From Gammaproteobacteria bacterium UBA2679 (GTDB taxonomy: Bacteria > Pseudomonadota > Gammaproteobacteria > Pseudomonadales > Oleiphilaceae), in NCBI GenBank assembly GCA_002354735.1, contig DEMD01000015.1:209304-273303 (forward strand): a stretch of 64,000 nucleotides of DNA, given 5' to 3'. The notes under the pieces were generated by a model. It was not told the origin of the DNA and ran no database searches. It saw only the letters and a list, made by a program, of their open reading frames with translations. Shown here one piece after another: positions 8,751 through 18,000 of the stretch. Position 1 is the stretch's first letter, and the number at the start of each line of letters is the position of its first letter. The translations under genes and the position numbers were made by a program.

Positions 8751-8892
8751 TCTCACACCGACAAATACAAAGACTGTATCCAGGCCTGTCTCTTCCTGCT
8801 CCCCGACTAAGTGATCCAACACATGAGCGACCTTTACCAATTTGGCAGCCTCTCGCTTACAGGCGCTGTAGCGATGGGCTCTGGCGGCATGA
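8751..8892 (+). pseudogene. Collapsed remnant of a csp-permease duplicate
   Basis: Positions 8751-8792 match the start of the copper-storage gene (9761-9802) with three mismatches, but the ATG is lost. At a shared GTCTC the sequence jumps to the csp-permease spacer and the first 22 codons of the permease (8790-8892 against about 10121-10223). The body of csp is deleted. After 8892 the similarity ends. The short reading frame from 8823 keeps the permease N-terminus (MSDLYQFGSLSLTGAVAMG) followed by unrelated residues to a stop near 8984. This is the scar of a tandem duplication of the csp-permease block. Confidence 0.8.
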
Positions 8893-9017
8893 GATCCCCC
8901 CGTATCGCTGTCACTATAGTAGGTGGCTGTGTGGTCGACGGCCACGTCCTAGGTGTCCCGGACAGTGGGAGGCCCCGGAAATAATCAATTCACCACCACG
9001 CAGGAGTACAATGAAAA

Positions 9018-9557
9018 GTGAACGACAAACAGAGCAGCTCAGCCCAGTATTTACGATTTTTCACGATGATCGCAGTATCCATGTTCGCCATGTTCTGTCT
9101 GATGTATGTGAATTCATATCAGATAGTCGATCATGCCTGGTTCAGCGAAACACGCCTGTTCATGACGATCATTATGGGAGGCAGCATGATCATCGTCATG
9201 CTTGCGTTCATGCTGGGAATGTACAGGAGCAGCAAAGCCAACGTTGCTGTCTTTTCCGTCGGAGGGCTGCTGATTCTACTCGGTATCTGGCTTGTGCGTA
9301 GCCAGGTCACTGTCACTGGAGTCGACTACATGGAGGGTATGATACCCCATCATTCGATAGCAATTCTCACGAGCGAACGGGCCAGGATCGAAGATCCACG
9401 GGTGCGGAAGCTGGCAGATGAAATCATCGAAGCGCAGAGAAGGGAGATCAGGGAAATGGAATGGCTGATCGACGATATCAAGAGGAATGGTGTAGCCGAG
9501 AATGAACAGACTGCGGCAATGCGTCCGGTACCGCCGTTCAAACCAACTCCCGAGTAG
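9018..9557 (+). CDS. DUF305-family membrane protein
   Basis: A 179-residue protein with three N-terminal membrane helices (about residues 12-30, 45-68 and 76-92), then a DUF305 domain with the MIPHHSIAI motif and a long charged helix. The frame starts at GTG 9018 with AGGAG at 9002-9006. The ATG at 9011 is in another frame and does not encode this protein. DUF305 proteins are common in copper and silver resistance islands; the HH pair may bind metal, but the biochemical role is unknown. It lies between the cytochrome and the copper-storage gene. Confidence 0.85.
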   Translation: MNDKQSSSAQYLRFFTMIAVSMFAMFCLMYVNSYQIVDHAWFSETRLFMTIIMGGSMIIVMLAFMLGMYRSSKANVAVFSVGGLLILLGIWLVRSQVTVTGVDYMEGMIPHHSIAILTSERARIEDPRVRKLADEIIEAQRREIREMEWLIDDIKRNGVAENEQTAAMRPVPPFKPTPE

Positions 9558-9757
9558 GCAGGCGGGCCCTGAATGGTCTGCCACTGTGGCGCGAAGCGCG
9601 TGCACTACTGGAACGAAATACCTGTCGGCCTGATCGCAGAAGCGGGGTACACCGTATCTCTGACCAGGAAAGCACAGCACGGTCTGAGCTTCCCGTCCAC
9701 GATCGAACGTCGACCTGCTCGACCGATCATTTCTGAATCCGATCAAGGAAAAAAAGT

Positions 9758-10090
9758 ATGTCTCACACCGACAAATACAAAGACTGCATCAAAGCCTGTC
9801 TCGACTGTTTCGCGGAATGCAACCACTGCGCCTCTGCTTGCCTTAGCGAAGACGACGTCAAGATGATGGCGAAATGCATTGCACTCGATATGGACTGTGC
9901 AGATATCTGTGCAACAACGGCAGCCGCAATGGCCCGCGATAGCGAGCATGTCGCGCACCTCTGTCGTGTCTGCGCTGAAATATGCGAAGCCTGCGGTGCA
10001 GAATGTGAAAAGCACGAGGCCGATCACTGTCAGAAGTGTGCCGAAGCCTGCAAGCGCTGTGCGCAGGAATGTCGCAAGATGGCGGCGTAA
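9758..10090 (+). CDS. Four-helix-bundle copper-storage protein (Csp-type, DUF326)
   Basis: A 110-residue protein with 19 cysteines in CxxxC and CxxC spacings along four predicted helices. This is the pattern of Csp proteins, which fill a helix bundle with many Cu(I) ions. There is no signal peptide or Tat motif, so it is probably cytosolic like Csp3, storing or buffering Cu(I) rather than exporting it. AAGGAA precedes the ATG. A permease follows after a stem-loop. The truncated relic at 8.75 kb shows that this block was once duplicated. Confidence 0.92.
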   Translation: MSHTDKYKDCIKACLDCFAECNHCASACLSEDDVKMMAKCIALDMDCADICATTAAAMARDSEHVAHLCRVCAEICEACGAECEKHEADHCQKCAEACKRCAQECRKMAA

Positions 10091-10100
10091 TACTTCACAG

Positions 10101-10126
10101 GGACGGGTCTTTTGCCCCGTCTCTTC
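10101..10126 (+). terminator. Stem-loop with short T-rich tail between csp and permease
   Basis: GACGGG at 10102-10107 pairs with CCCGTC at 10116-10121 around an eight-base loop, followed by TCTTCCT. The tail is short of a full T run, so it may be an attenuator or RNA-stability element that keeps csp mRNA high relative to the permease. Confidence 0.4.
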
Positions 10127-10153
10127 CTGTACCTCCACAAATGGATTTAACGC

Positions 10154-11521
10154 ATGAGCGACCCGTATAAGTCTGGCAGTCTCTCTCTTACAGGCGCTGT
10201 GGCGATGGGCACCGGCGTCATGATCGGTGCTGGCATCTTTGCCCTCACCGGGCAGGTGGCCGAAATGGCTGGACCTCTCTTTCCACTGGCATTTCTTGTG
10301 GCCGCCATCGTCAGTGGTTTCAGTGCGTACAGTTACGTCAGGATGGCCAATGCGTATCCTTCTGCTGGTGGCATTGGCATGTTCCTCGAAAAAGCCTATG
10401 GCCGAAGCGTCATGACCGGCGCCTGCGCGCTGCTCATGGTTTTCTCCATGATCATCAATGAAAGCCTGGTAGCCCGTACCTTTGGCACCTATACCATGCA
10501 GGCCTTTGGGGGCAGCAAGGACTCCAACTGGGTACCAATTCTGGGTGTGCTGCTTATCGCAGCGGCTTTTGCCGTGAACGTGGCCACCAACAAGCTGATA
10601 AGCCGAATCTCCATGGTCGCCGCAGCGCTCAAGATCGGCGGTATCCTGTTGTTCGCGGGCGCAACGCTTTACATGGCGGGATTTTCCTTCGAGCCTGCCA
10701 GCAATATTGGGAGTAGCGACGGGCCAGCAGGCGGAATGCTTGGCTTCGTGGCAGCCGTCGCATTAGGCATCCTTGCCTATAAAGGATTTACCACGATCAC
10801 CAACAGTGGCAGCGAACTCAGCGATCCCAAGAAGAACGTTGGCAGGGGCATCATCATTTCGCTGACCATCTGCCTCATCGTCTATCTGCTCGTGGGCTGG
10901 GCCGTGGGTTCGACGATGACGATACCCGAAATCGTTCAGTCCAGGGATTATGCGTTGGCTGAAGCCTCAAGACCTGCTTTCGGTGAATACGGCGTCTGGT
11001 TCACGGTTGGCGTCGCCATCATAGCGACAGCCTCTGGTATTCTGGCCAGCATTTTCGCCGTGTCCAGAATGATGGCAATGCTCACGAAGATGGAGATCAT
11101 CCCGCACCGTCATCTGGGCATGAGTGGTCATATCCAGACGCATATGCTGGTGTACATCTGCATCACAGCAGCCGTACTAACGGTGTTCTTCGATCTCAGC
11201 AGGATCGCATCGCTCGGCGCGATCTTCTATCTCATCATGGATATCGCCGTGCACTGGGGCGTCTTCCGCTATCTTCGCAACGAAATCGACGCCAGGGGCT
11301 GGGTGATGATCACGGCGATCATTCTCGACCTCATCGTGTTGCTGGCCTTCATCTGGCTGAAATGGCGGCAGGACATGTACGTGCTGTACTGGGCAGCAGG
11401 CGGCGTCGTCACCATCTTTGTGCTCGAACGGCTGTTTCTGCGCTTTCATACAAATTCGGACGGGGAGGACCGTAACTATGTCAGTCCAGCCGCTTGGAAT
11501 AAGGCAAAGGATACAAAATAA
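10154..11521 (+). CDS. APC-superfamily amino-acid permease
   Basis: A 455-residue transporter with about 12 membrane helices and the APC signature GTGVMIGAGIFALTG in helix 1. It probably moves an amino acid or amine; the substrate is not evident. It sits 63 bp behind the copper-storage gene, and a decayed copy of the same junction lies upstream. The association with csp is therefore old enough to have been duplicated as a unit. A link such as uptake of a metal-binding amino acid is speculation. Confidence 0.9.
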   Translation: MSDPYKSGSLSLTGAVAMGTGVMIGAGIFALTGQVAEMAGPLFPLAFLVAAIVSGFSAYSYVRMANAYPSAGGIGMFLEKAYGRSVMTGACALLMVFSMIINESLVARTFGTYTMQAFGGSKDSNWVPILGVLLIAAAFAVNVATNKLISRISMVAAALKIGGILLFAGATLYMAGFSFEPASNIGSSDGPAGGMLGFVAAVALGILAYKGFTTITNSGSELSDPKKNVGRGIIISLTICLIVYLLVGWAVGSTMTIPEIVQSRDYALAEASRPAFGEYGVWFTVGVAIIATASGILASIFAVSRMMAMLTKMEIIPHRHLGMSGHIQTHMLVYICITAAVLTVFFDLSRIASLGAIFYLIMDIAVHWGVFRYLRNEIDARGWVMITAIILDLIVLLAFIWLKWRQDMYVLYWAAGGVVTIFVLERLFLRFHTNSDGEDRNYVSPAAWNKAKDTK

Positions 11522-11586
11522 CTCGTCTGACTTCTCGAATAGCTCACTCAGGTCGGAAGGCTTGTCTGTTGACAGGGAGAGTTAAA

Positions 11587-12471
11587 ATGGTGAGGGACAG
11601 ACTGGGTCGATCCGCTCTTGTTGTAGAGGGTGGCGCCATGCGCGGAATTTTCGCTGCCGGCGTACTGGATGGATTTCACGAGCGCAGGTATTGCCCGTTC
11701 GACTTCTGTATCGGTGTGTCGGCGGGGGCGACCAACCTGGCAAGCTGGCTGGCGGGGCAACATTCACGTGCTTTTACCGTAATTACCGACCACTCCCGGC
11801 GTCCAGAGTTCATCAATTTTCGGCGCTTTCTGAGAGGTGGTCACGCTCTCGATCTCGACTGGATGTTCGAGATCTGTCTGAAGGAAATACCGCTGGATCA
11901 ACAGGCCCTATTCGCTCAAGCTACTCCCCTCATCGTCGTCACTACCTGCGTGGAAACCGGTCAGCCAGTATATACTCAGGTAACGCTCGAGAACGTGGAA
12001 CGCTTGCTGAAGGCCACCTGCGCCGTGCCAGTTGCTTACCGTCATTCTCCCGAAATCGACGGTGTCGCCATGGCGGATGGTGGCGTGGCTGACTCCATAC
12101 CAGTCGTGGAAGCCTATAACAGAGGCGCCCGCCACATCACCGTCGTACTGTCACAAGCGTCTGGTTATCGCATGACACCCTTCAAAGCGCCGTGGCTCAT
12201 CAGGCGCACGATGGCTCAGACGCCGCGGCTGGCTGAAGCCATACTGCAACGCTCAGTACGCTACAACGAAGCAATGGACTTTCTTCAGAAACCACCTGAA
12301 GACTGCCAGATTTGCGTCATCGCGCCGCCCACAGGATTTGGCGTCCAGCGCTTCACGAAAAATCTGTCGAGACTAGAAGCGGGGTACCGGATGGGAAAGG
12401 AAGCCGCCGAGGCGTATTACTATGAGCAGGCGGAGGGAAGTGTGAGCAGCGGCTACAAACGGGCAGGTTGA
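11587..12471 (+). CDS. Patatin-like phospholipase (RssA/YjjU type)
   Basis: A 294-residue cytosolic serine lipase-like protein. The oxyanion motif is GGAMRG, the nucleophile elbow is GVSAG and the catalytic Asp motif is DGGVADS: the full Ser-Asp dyad of bacterial patatins. The ATG at 11587 follows GGGAG at suitable spacing; an in-frame TTG 18 bp earlier is less likely. It follows the permease by 65 bp on the same strand and may be the last gene of the island. The substrate is unknown; a membrane-lipid repair role is possible. Confidence 0.88.
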   Translation: MVRDRLGRSALVVEGGAMRGIFAAGVLDGFHERRYCPFDFCIGVSAGATNLASWLAGQHSRAFTVITDHSRRPEFINFRRFLRGGHALDLDWMFEICLKEIPLDQQALFAQATPLIVVTTCVETGQPVYTQVTLENVERLLKATCAVPVAYRHSPEIDGVAMADGGVADSIPVVEAYNRGARHITVVLSQASGYRMTPFKAPWLIRRTMAQTPRLAEAILQRSVRYNEAMDFLQKPPEDCQICVIAPPTGFGVQRFTKNLSRLEAGYRMGKEAAEAYYYEQAEGSVSSGYKRAG

Positions 12472-12568
12472 GGCTGTCATCCTTTTCCGCGGAGCTTCGC
12501 TCGGTCTTGGCAACTTGGTCGGTCATCATCGGCAAACCGAAGCAGCCAAGCAACATGAGGAGAAGTTA

Positions 12569-12679
12569 ATGATATCTGCGCCACCTTGCCTCGTTATTTC
12601 AGCTGTGTTCAGCTTGAGCTTTTTAAATTGCCTCGTAATCCACAACAGCCAGAGGAACAGCTATGAACACTTATCTTAA
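12569..12679 (+). CDS. Possible hydrophobic leader peptide, 36 codons
   Basis: A short frame with a very good ribosome site (GAGGAGAAG) encodes 36 residues that are mainly hydrophobic (CLVISAVFSLSFLNCLVI) and ends 17 bp inside the next gene. It may be a leader peptide or a tiny membrane protein coupled to the secreted protein downstream. There is no family match, and it may be chance. Confidence 0.25.
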   Translation: MISAPPCLVISAVFSLSFLNCLVIHNSQRNSYEHLS

Positions 12680-12935
12680 GGTCATCGCACTAGCCAGCAC
12701 CATGTCTGTAGCCGCCGTCGCATCAGCTGGCACAGGACAGGCAGACAGGATCAACGAAGCGCGAACTTATCCGTTTAAACAGACACATGACAATTTTCTG
12801 TCAAGCGAGCGCCACAGGAAGATCGTTCAACTCGTGCAGGAAGTCCATCGCTCTGAGAAAGCGGCAGATCCAGCGAAGCGGGAAAAGCTTCATAATGAAC
12901 TGCATGAGGAAATCAACCTTCACGCGCAGCGATAA
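12663..12935 (+). CDS. Small secreted protein of unknown function
   Basis: A 90-residue protein with a signal peptide ending around VASA. The mature part is charged, with several His and Glu (HNELHEEINLHAQR), and is predicted largely helical. AGAGGAAC precedes the ATG. No family is recognised. It is the last intact plus-strand gene of the island, before the decayed minus-strand segment. A periplasmic metal- or stress-related role is only suggested by context. Confidence 0.6.
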   Translation: MNTYLKVIALASTMSVAAVASAGTGQADRINEARTYPFKQTHDNFLSSERHRKIVQLVQEVHRSEKAADPAKREKLHNELHEEINLHAQR

Positions 12936-13050
12936 AGAAACGAGGGGGCAGCTTTCGCGTAGTCCCCCAAAGAACCTCCGTGAGAGATTTTCGTTGACAG
13001 GTTTGCGTCTAACTGCCTGCAACTGGACCCATAGCCTGTCCTTCCCGCCA

Positions 13051-13323
13051 TCAGCAAGCATTGCGCGAGCTTTTGCTAAATTGCGTAGTGACGAACGTTT
13101 CCCCTTCCGTATTGATGAAAGTGAAGCTCACCTTCTCATCAGGATTCACGCTTTCAAGTAGTGCTCTATCTTCCGCCGCGAAGCCCATGGTCATGCTTGG
13201 CCACTTCAGCATAGGAACTAGATCATGCGCCAGGATGATGCGCCCGTTCTCCCGATCAACGCTCTTCACCACACCGGTGGTCTAATGTGTCTCCTGGCTC
13301 TACTCCGCATAGGCGCTAGACAT
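13051..13323 (-). pseudogene. cusF-like gene inactivated by two amber codons
   Basis: Read on the minus strand, the frame gives a signal-peptide end (SSAYAE), then TAG at 13300-13302, SQETH, a second TAG at 13282-13284, and a complete CusF-type domain. That domain keeps His in LAHDLVP, Trp and the two Met in KWPSMTMGF. The upstream signal sequence is missing because the 110-bp inverted-repeat element begins at this point. A protein could only start at the GTG at 13272 and would lack an export signal. This is a dead relative of the intact CusF-like gene at 5 kb, from a different subtype with Trp retained. Confidence 0.72.
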
Positions 13324-13425
13324 GATGTTTTGACCTGCCCTCTCAATTATGGCTCTGTGTTGGGAGGCGCCCTTTTCAACTTAATCCACGCCGTTGAGAT
13401 GGGCAGGTCAACACATCATGTCTAG
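13316..13425. mobile_element. 110-bp element with 25-bp terminal inverted repeats (MITE-like)
   Basis: The arms 13316-13340 and 13401-13425 are inverted copies with one mismatch; outer ends read CTAGACATGATG, inner ends GACCTGCCC. After a one-base gap the pairing extends a few more bases (CTCAA). The 60-bp core has no gene. It lies exactly between the beheaded cusF relic and the CDF-transporter relic. It looks like a miniature inverted-repeat element or the collapsed ends of an insertion sequence. No clear target duplication was seen. Confidence 0.6.
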
Positions 13426-13717
13426 TAACGGATAAAGGCCATCGCGATGGTGGAAACCCCCAGCTAGAACGCTCAGGATGATCATTTTGCGCTTGCGTAG
13501 CTCGCGCTCACTTTTGCCCTGTTCCACGCAAGCGCCAGATCATGAACGCCGCCGAATTGGCTTCGACGATGCTGTCCCCGCCCCAGCTAATCAGGGCAAA
13601 ACTCCCAGTGGAACAACCCGCTGTCAGAGAGACAACAACTTCGATGATGTTACAGATCAGGCACACTACCTCGACGGTGCGGCCCTTGCGAATGCCGGTG
13701 ATATGTTCACTACTCAT
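13426..13717 (-). pseudogene. 5' fragment of a CDF-type cation transporter
   Basis: The frame starts at 13717 and encodes about 65 residues that match the first two membrane helices of a cation-diffusion-facilitator-like transporter (EVVVSLTAG, GSFALISWGGDSIVE). The motif GDSIVE corresponds to the family's conserved Asp in helix 2. A stop follows GTGQK at 13508; the charged continuation ERELRKRK lies in another frame, so a frameshift is likely. The rest of the gene is gone at the inverted-repeat element. Family assignment is from pattern recognition. Confidence 0.5.
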
Positions 13718-14123
13718 TTGAAGGCTTTCTGTCGAGTGGTTTATGAGAGCACCGTAAGTAGGGCTCCTTCAGCTTTGCACAATTACATCGCCATTCGGAA
13801 AATCGATGTGACGGCGCTGGCTCCTTTGTTTATTTGACGCCTTCAGTCAGGGCAGTGACTTGTCTACGTAAACCATTAACCATCGTATCGGGTTCCAGCC
13901 TTTGGCCGCAACCGCAAAATAATCCAGCACTTGAGTGTTCAGATGGATAGGCAAAATTTTTCTTGGCATCAGGCGTGTAAAACTTACTGCGCTCGCTTCG
14001 AAAAGTCGTATTCTTCACACAGGATTCATCCACTGGCGAACTGTCTGTTTCGTGTTTGGCGGCCGATTGCGCTGAAACAAACCGGACGGTCACGCCATCG
14101 TCGTGTGGTGCCGATGTGTGATC
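13718..14123. other. Gene-poor spacer
   Basis: About 400 bp with no supported gene. An 87-codon minus-strand frame (13830-14093) has a CGC motif but no ribosome site or recognised fold. The stretch separates the decayed metal-resistance segment from core chromosome and may be further remnant DNA. Confidence 0.4.
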
Positions 14124-14846
14124 TCAGTCCGTTTCCAGCGTAGCCATAAACGCAGTCGCTTCGGCAATCGACTGGTTCATCTCCTTGATCAGCACATCCA
14201 CCTGACTCTCTACCCGACCCAGTTCGCTCTTGAGGCCGTCGATGGCCTGGGCATTCAGGTTGTGCTTCAGATAGAGCACCTGGTCCCTGAAAATCGTGAG
14301 CACAGGCTCCATACGGGACTCGGCCTTCTTCATGGTCTTAAGCAGCGCCTGATACTCCTTTCGGGTCTCCTTCAGCTTCTGGCTACTGCGTCTCTTGAGC
14401 GATTCATCAGAGTAGATATCGAGCTCGTCCTCCCATTCGTCGAACAGTGCCTCAGCTACGCCCTCGACCTTATGTATGCGGTCATGGACATCATTTGCAG
14501 CCTGCTCAGACTCCTGGAAGGCATCGTTGAGCTTGTCGTACTTCGCCTGAAGCTCACTATCCTGTTTGCCCAGTAGCGCCTGGAATTGCTCGAGTGCAGA
14601 GCTGAATTCTTCCTTGGCTTCTTCCTGTGAATCTTTGACGTTCTCTACCCGATCTTTCAGAATTTCGCGCTTGGGAATACCGATTTTCTCCATGGCGCTG
14701 TAGTAAGCGCTCTGGCATCCCTGCAAGGTCATCAGGGTGCCGGCGCCGACCGTAAACCCGGCGGCCAGTAGTACAGCTCTTCCGAGTGGGGATCTGGTGG
14801 TTGGCAGGCGCATGGGCGGCAAGGCGCCGTGGGGTGCTGTAGGCAT
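14124..14846 (-). CDS. DUF2959-family lipoprotein
   Basis: A roughly 240-residue lipoprotein. A hydrophobic signal ends in a lipobox-like LMTLQGC. The rest is almost entirely charged coiled coil (SQEEAKEEFSSALEQFQALL, QSEAANDVHDR-like repeats), as in DUF2959. I place the start at the ATG at 14846; an in-frame TTG at 14852 is closer to AAGGA and is also possible. It is probably an envelope-anchored coiled-coil protein of unknown function, transcribed divergently from the CYTH-GlnE gene across about 150 bp. Confidence 0.85.
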   Translation of the reverse strand: MPTAPHGALPPMRLPTTRSPLGRAVLLAAGFTVGAGTLMTLQGCQSAYYSAMEKIGIPKREILKDRVENVKDSQEEAKEEFSSALEQFQALLGKQDSELQAKYDKLNDAFQESEQAANDVHDRIHKVEGVAEALFDEWEDELDIYSDESLKRRSSQKLKETRKEYQALLKTMKKAESRMEPVLTIFRDQVLYLKHNLNAQAIDGLKSELGRVESQVDVLIKEMNQSIAEATAFMATLETD

Positions 14847-15000
14847 TGTCAAAAATCCTTTCCATGAATGGTTTATGATCTGGGCAAGCTCAGACTATAC
14901 AATACTTTCCAGGCGCGGCCGTGGGCGCCTGCGTGGTCCTGACCTGAGCACAGGTCTATCCAATGATTTACGTGATCTTGACTAAAAGGATGCAAGTGCA

Positions 15001-18000
15001 ATGAGTAGTGAAACTGACGCAGCCGCAGGGCCAGTTGAACTCGAAGCCAAGTTCGAGTTCGATCCCGCCAGACTCGAACAGCTGGAACGGGGTCTGGCAG
15101 TAGCCTACGGCAAGCCGCGGCAGCGTCTGCAACTCAGGAACACCTACTTCGATACGCCTGACCATCGCCTCAGGCAGGCCGGTGTCGCCTTGCGAATACG
15201 CTCGACTGCCCTGCTCGCCGAGGGCGACGGTACGGTGGATCTGCAGGTACTGGCGCCAGAGTCGATGGCCTGGGAGCAGACGGTGAAAGCGAGAGGCACC
15301 GTAACGGGTGGACTGCACAGCCGAAGCGAGTGGAATCACCCCCTCGGCAACCATCCCTCTGACGCACCGGTACCCGAACTTGATCAGCGCTGGCTAGAGG
15401 CACTGGCGACCAGTGAGCTGCCGGGCCTGGCCGGTTTTGACTGGAGTCAGCTCCGCCCATTGTTCAACACGGATTTCGAGCGATTGATCTGGTGGCACGA
15501 AGGCCCCGTGAACGTGGAGTTTGCGCTGGATCAGGGCGCGGTTAGTGCGGGTGGCAAGACGACCGCGCTGTGCGAGCTCGAAGTCGAGCTCAAGCGCGGG
15601 GGTAGCGAGGCCTTCGACGAGTTCCTGCGCGCGTTCAGGGCGAGAATCGAGCAGCCCGTCGAGACTGCACCGGCGCTCCAGCTGCAGCCGTCCGAAATCA
15701 GCAAGGCCGCGCGAGGTTACCTGCTTGCCGGAAAAGCGGACTTTCTGACGCCTCCGGAGGACTGTCAGAAGGTCTGTCACCTGAGCTGGCAGGCAGTTGC
15801 CGACCGCCATGGGGTGAGGGTGCCACAGGCCTGGAGCGGGGCCGTTGCCGGATCAGGCGAAGCCGGTGCAAAAGCCGCCATGGCCGACGCAGGGCAGGAG
15901 GCGCCCACAGGAGAGCAGGCATGGCTGGACGGCGCTGCTGCGCAGATCACCCGCGCGTTTTGCGTAAGCGACTTCCTCGCCGAGACGCTAAAGAATCATT
16001 TACCCGCCGTGGTGCGCTACGTAGCTGACAGCCTGGGCAAGACCTGGCAGAAAGCCGACTTCGAGCGGCTGCTGACCAGCGTTTGCGCAGATATGCCGGA
16101 TGAAGATGAGGCCGCCTTCAATTCGGCTCTGCGCAAGTTCCGTACCCTGGCGCAATTCCGAATCGTGTGGCGCGACCTCGTCGTTTGCAACACGGTGGAG
16201 GAGACAACGCGAGAGGAGAGCTGGCTGGCGGAACTCTGTCTGCAGGCCGCGCATGATTTCTGGATGCAGCAACTTGGCCGGCGCCACGGCTATCCGATAG
16301 CTGCAGGCAAGCCTCAGCCGCTTGTCATACTCGGTATGGGAAAGCTGGGCTCGTTCGAACTCAACGTCTCATCGGATATCGACCTGATCTTTCTGTTTGA
16401 GCAGGACTGCGGTGAGACCAGCTGGCCGGAGGGTGAAACGCCGCCGGGGAAGCTCCAGAGCCTGGACACGCCGGCCTTCTACCGTAAGCTTTGCCAGGGC
16501 ATCATTGCTGCAATTGACCAGCGCACGGCTGACGGATTCGTGTTCCGTGTCGACATGCGACTGCGTCCATTCGGCCGCGACGGCGCGCTGGCCATCAGTT
16601 TCAGCGCGGCTGAGCACTATTACTTCAATCAGGGGCGCTACTGGGAGCGCTTCGCGATGCTGAAGGCGCGTGCTGTTGCAGGCGACATCAAAGCAGGCTC
16701 ACGCCTTCTGGCGAATCTGTCGCCGTTCATATTCCGCAACTATATCGACTTCACGGCCATTCAGGCCTTGCGCGAAATGAAAGCCATGATTGAACAGGAA
16801 GTCGTGCGCCGAAGCCTCAAGAACAACATCAAGCTCGGCGCAGGTGGCATCCGTGAGCTCGAATTCGTCGTGCAGGTCATGCAGCTCATGCACGGTGGGC
16901 GACAGGTAATGCTTCGTCAGGGCAGCCTGTTCGGTATGCTGGAGAAACTCGAGAAGCTGCGCCTGCTGGAGCCGAAGGAGTGCGCCGGCCTTGCGGAGGC
17001 CTATGCCTTCCTCCGGAACCTCGAGCACGCTCTGCAGGGCCTGCGGGACCAGCAGACGCAGTTGTTGCCGGTTGATGATCGAGACCAGTCGCGTATCGCT
17101 TTCGCCATGAATGAGCCTGACTATCCACAGTTGCTGAAGACCCTTGCACGACATCGCAAGATCGTCCGCGAGGTTTTCAACAGTGTAGTGACCCCGGCGA
17201 CCCAGGCTGAGCTCGTTGACCTCGGTCTGGTGGCGCAGGATCAGCAGACTGGCGCAGGTGTACGCGACGATGTGGACTGTACCGAATGCTGGCGCATCAT
17301 TGCTGGCGCCTTCGGTGTCGACATCTCTGCTGATTCGGTGCCACAGCGCCATGACAAGGAGGTGGCACCAGACCCTGCTGCAGTCCGCCAGCAATTGCTT
17401 GCGCAAGGCTTGCAGCCTGGAGCACTCGTGCACCTGGACGAATTGCTCGAGCTCGCAGACCGGCTCCTGCACTACTCGCAGTTTCGTCAGCTCAGGCCGG
17501 CGGGGGTGCGGCGCTTCCATGCCTTGATGCCTATGGCACTTGGACAACTGTTTCGCTACGGACTCGCACCCTGGCTGAGTGCCCGCTTCTTTGCCTTGCT
17601 GGAGCAGGTTATCGGCAGGTCGGTGCATATGAGTCTGCTTATCGAGAACCCGCTTGCGCTCCACGAGCTCATGAGCCTGCTACACGATAGTGAGTGGATC
17701 GCTGAGCAGCTGATATCACTGCCGGTGCTCCTGAACGAGCTGGTGCAACACAAGCAGATCTATACCCCGCCCGATGTGGCGACGCTCACCGATCAGCTGC
17801 GTCAGGAACTGCTGCGAATACCAGAGGAAGATCTGGAAGAGCAGATGGATGCGCTGCGTTATTTCAAGCGCGCTCATGAGCTGCGAGTTGCGGCGTCGGA
17901 AATCCGCGAGACACTGCCGCTGATGAAAGTGAGTGACTATCTCTCAGCCATTGCTGAAGCGATGCTCGGTGAGGCGCTGCATTTCGCCTGGCAGGATGTG

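Noticed and set aside
9573..9866. 97-codon plus-strand frame across the csp start
   Set aside because: No ribosome site or family; overlaps the better-supported Csp gene in another frame.
12944..12968. GGGGG/CCCCC stem-loop after the small secreted gene
   Set aside because: Long loop and no T-run; not a convincing terminator.
13830..14093. 87-codon minus-strand frame
   Set aside because: No ribosome site, no fold recognised, low-complexity composition.
16699..17664. 321-codon frame antisense to glnE
   Set aside because: Shadow of the GlnE coding sequence; no start signals and no recognised protein.
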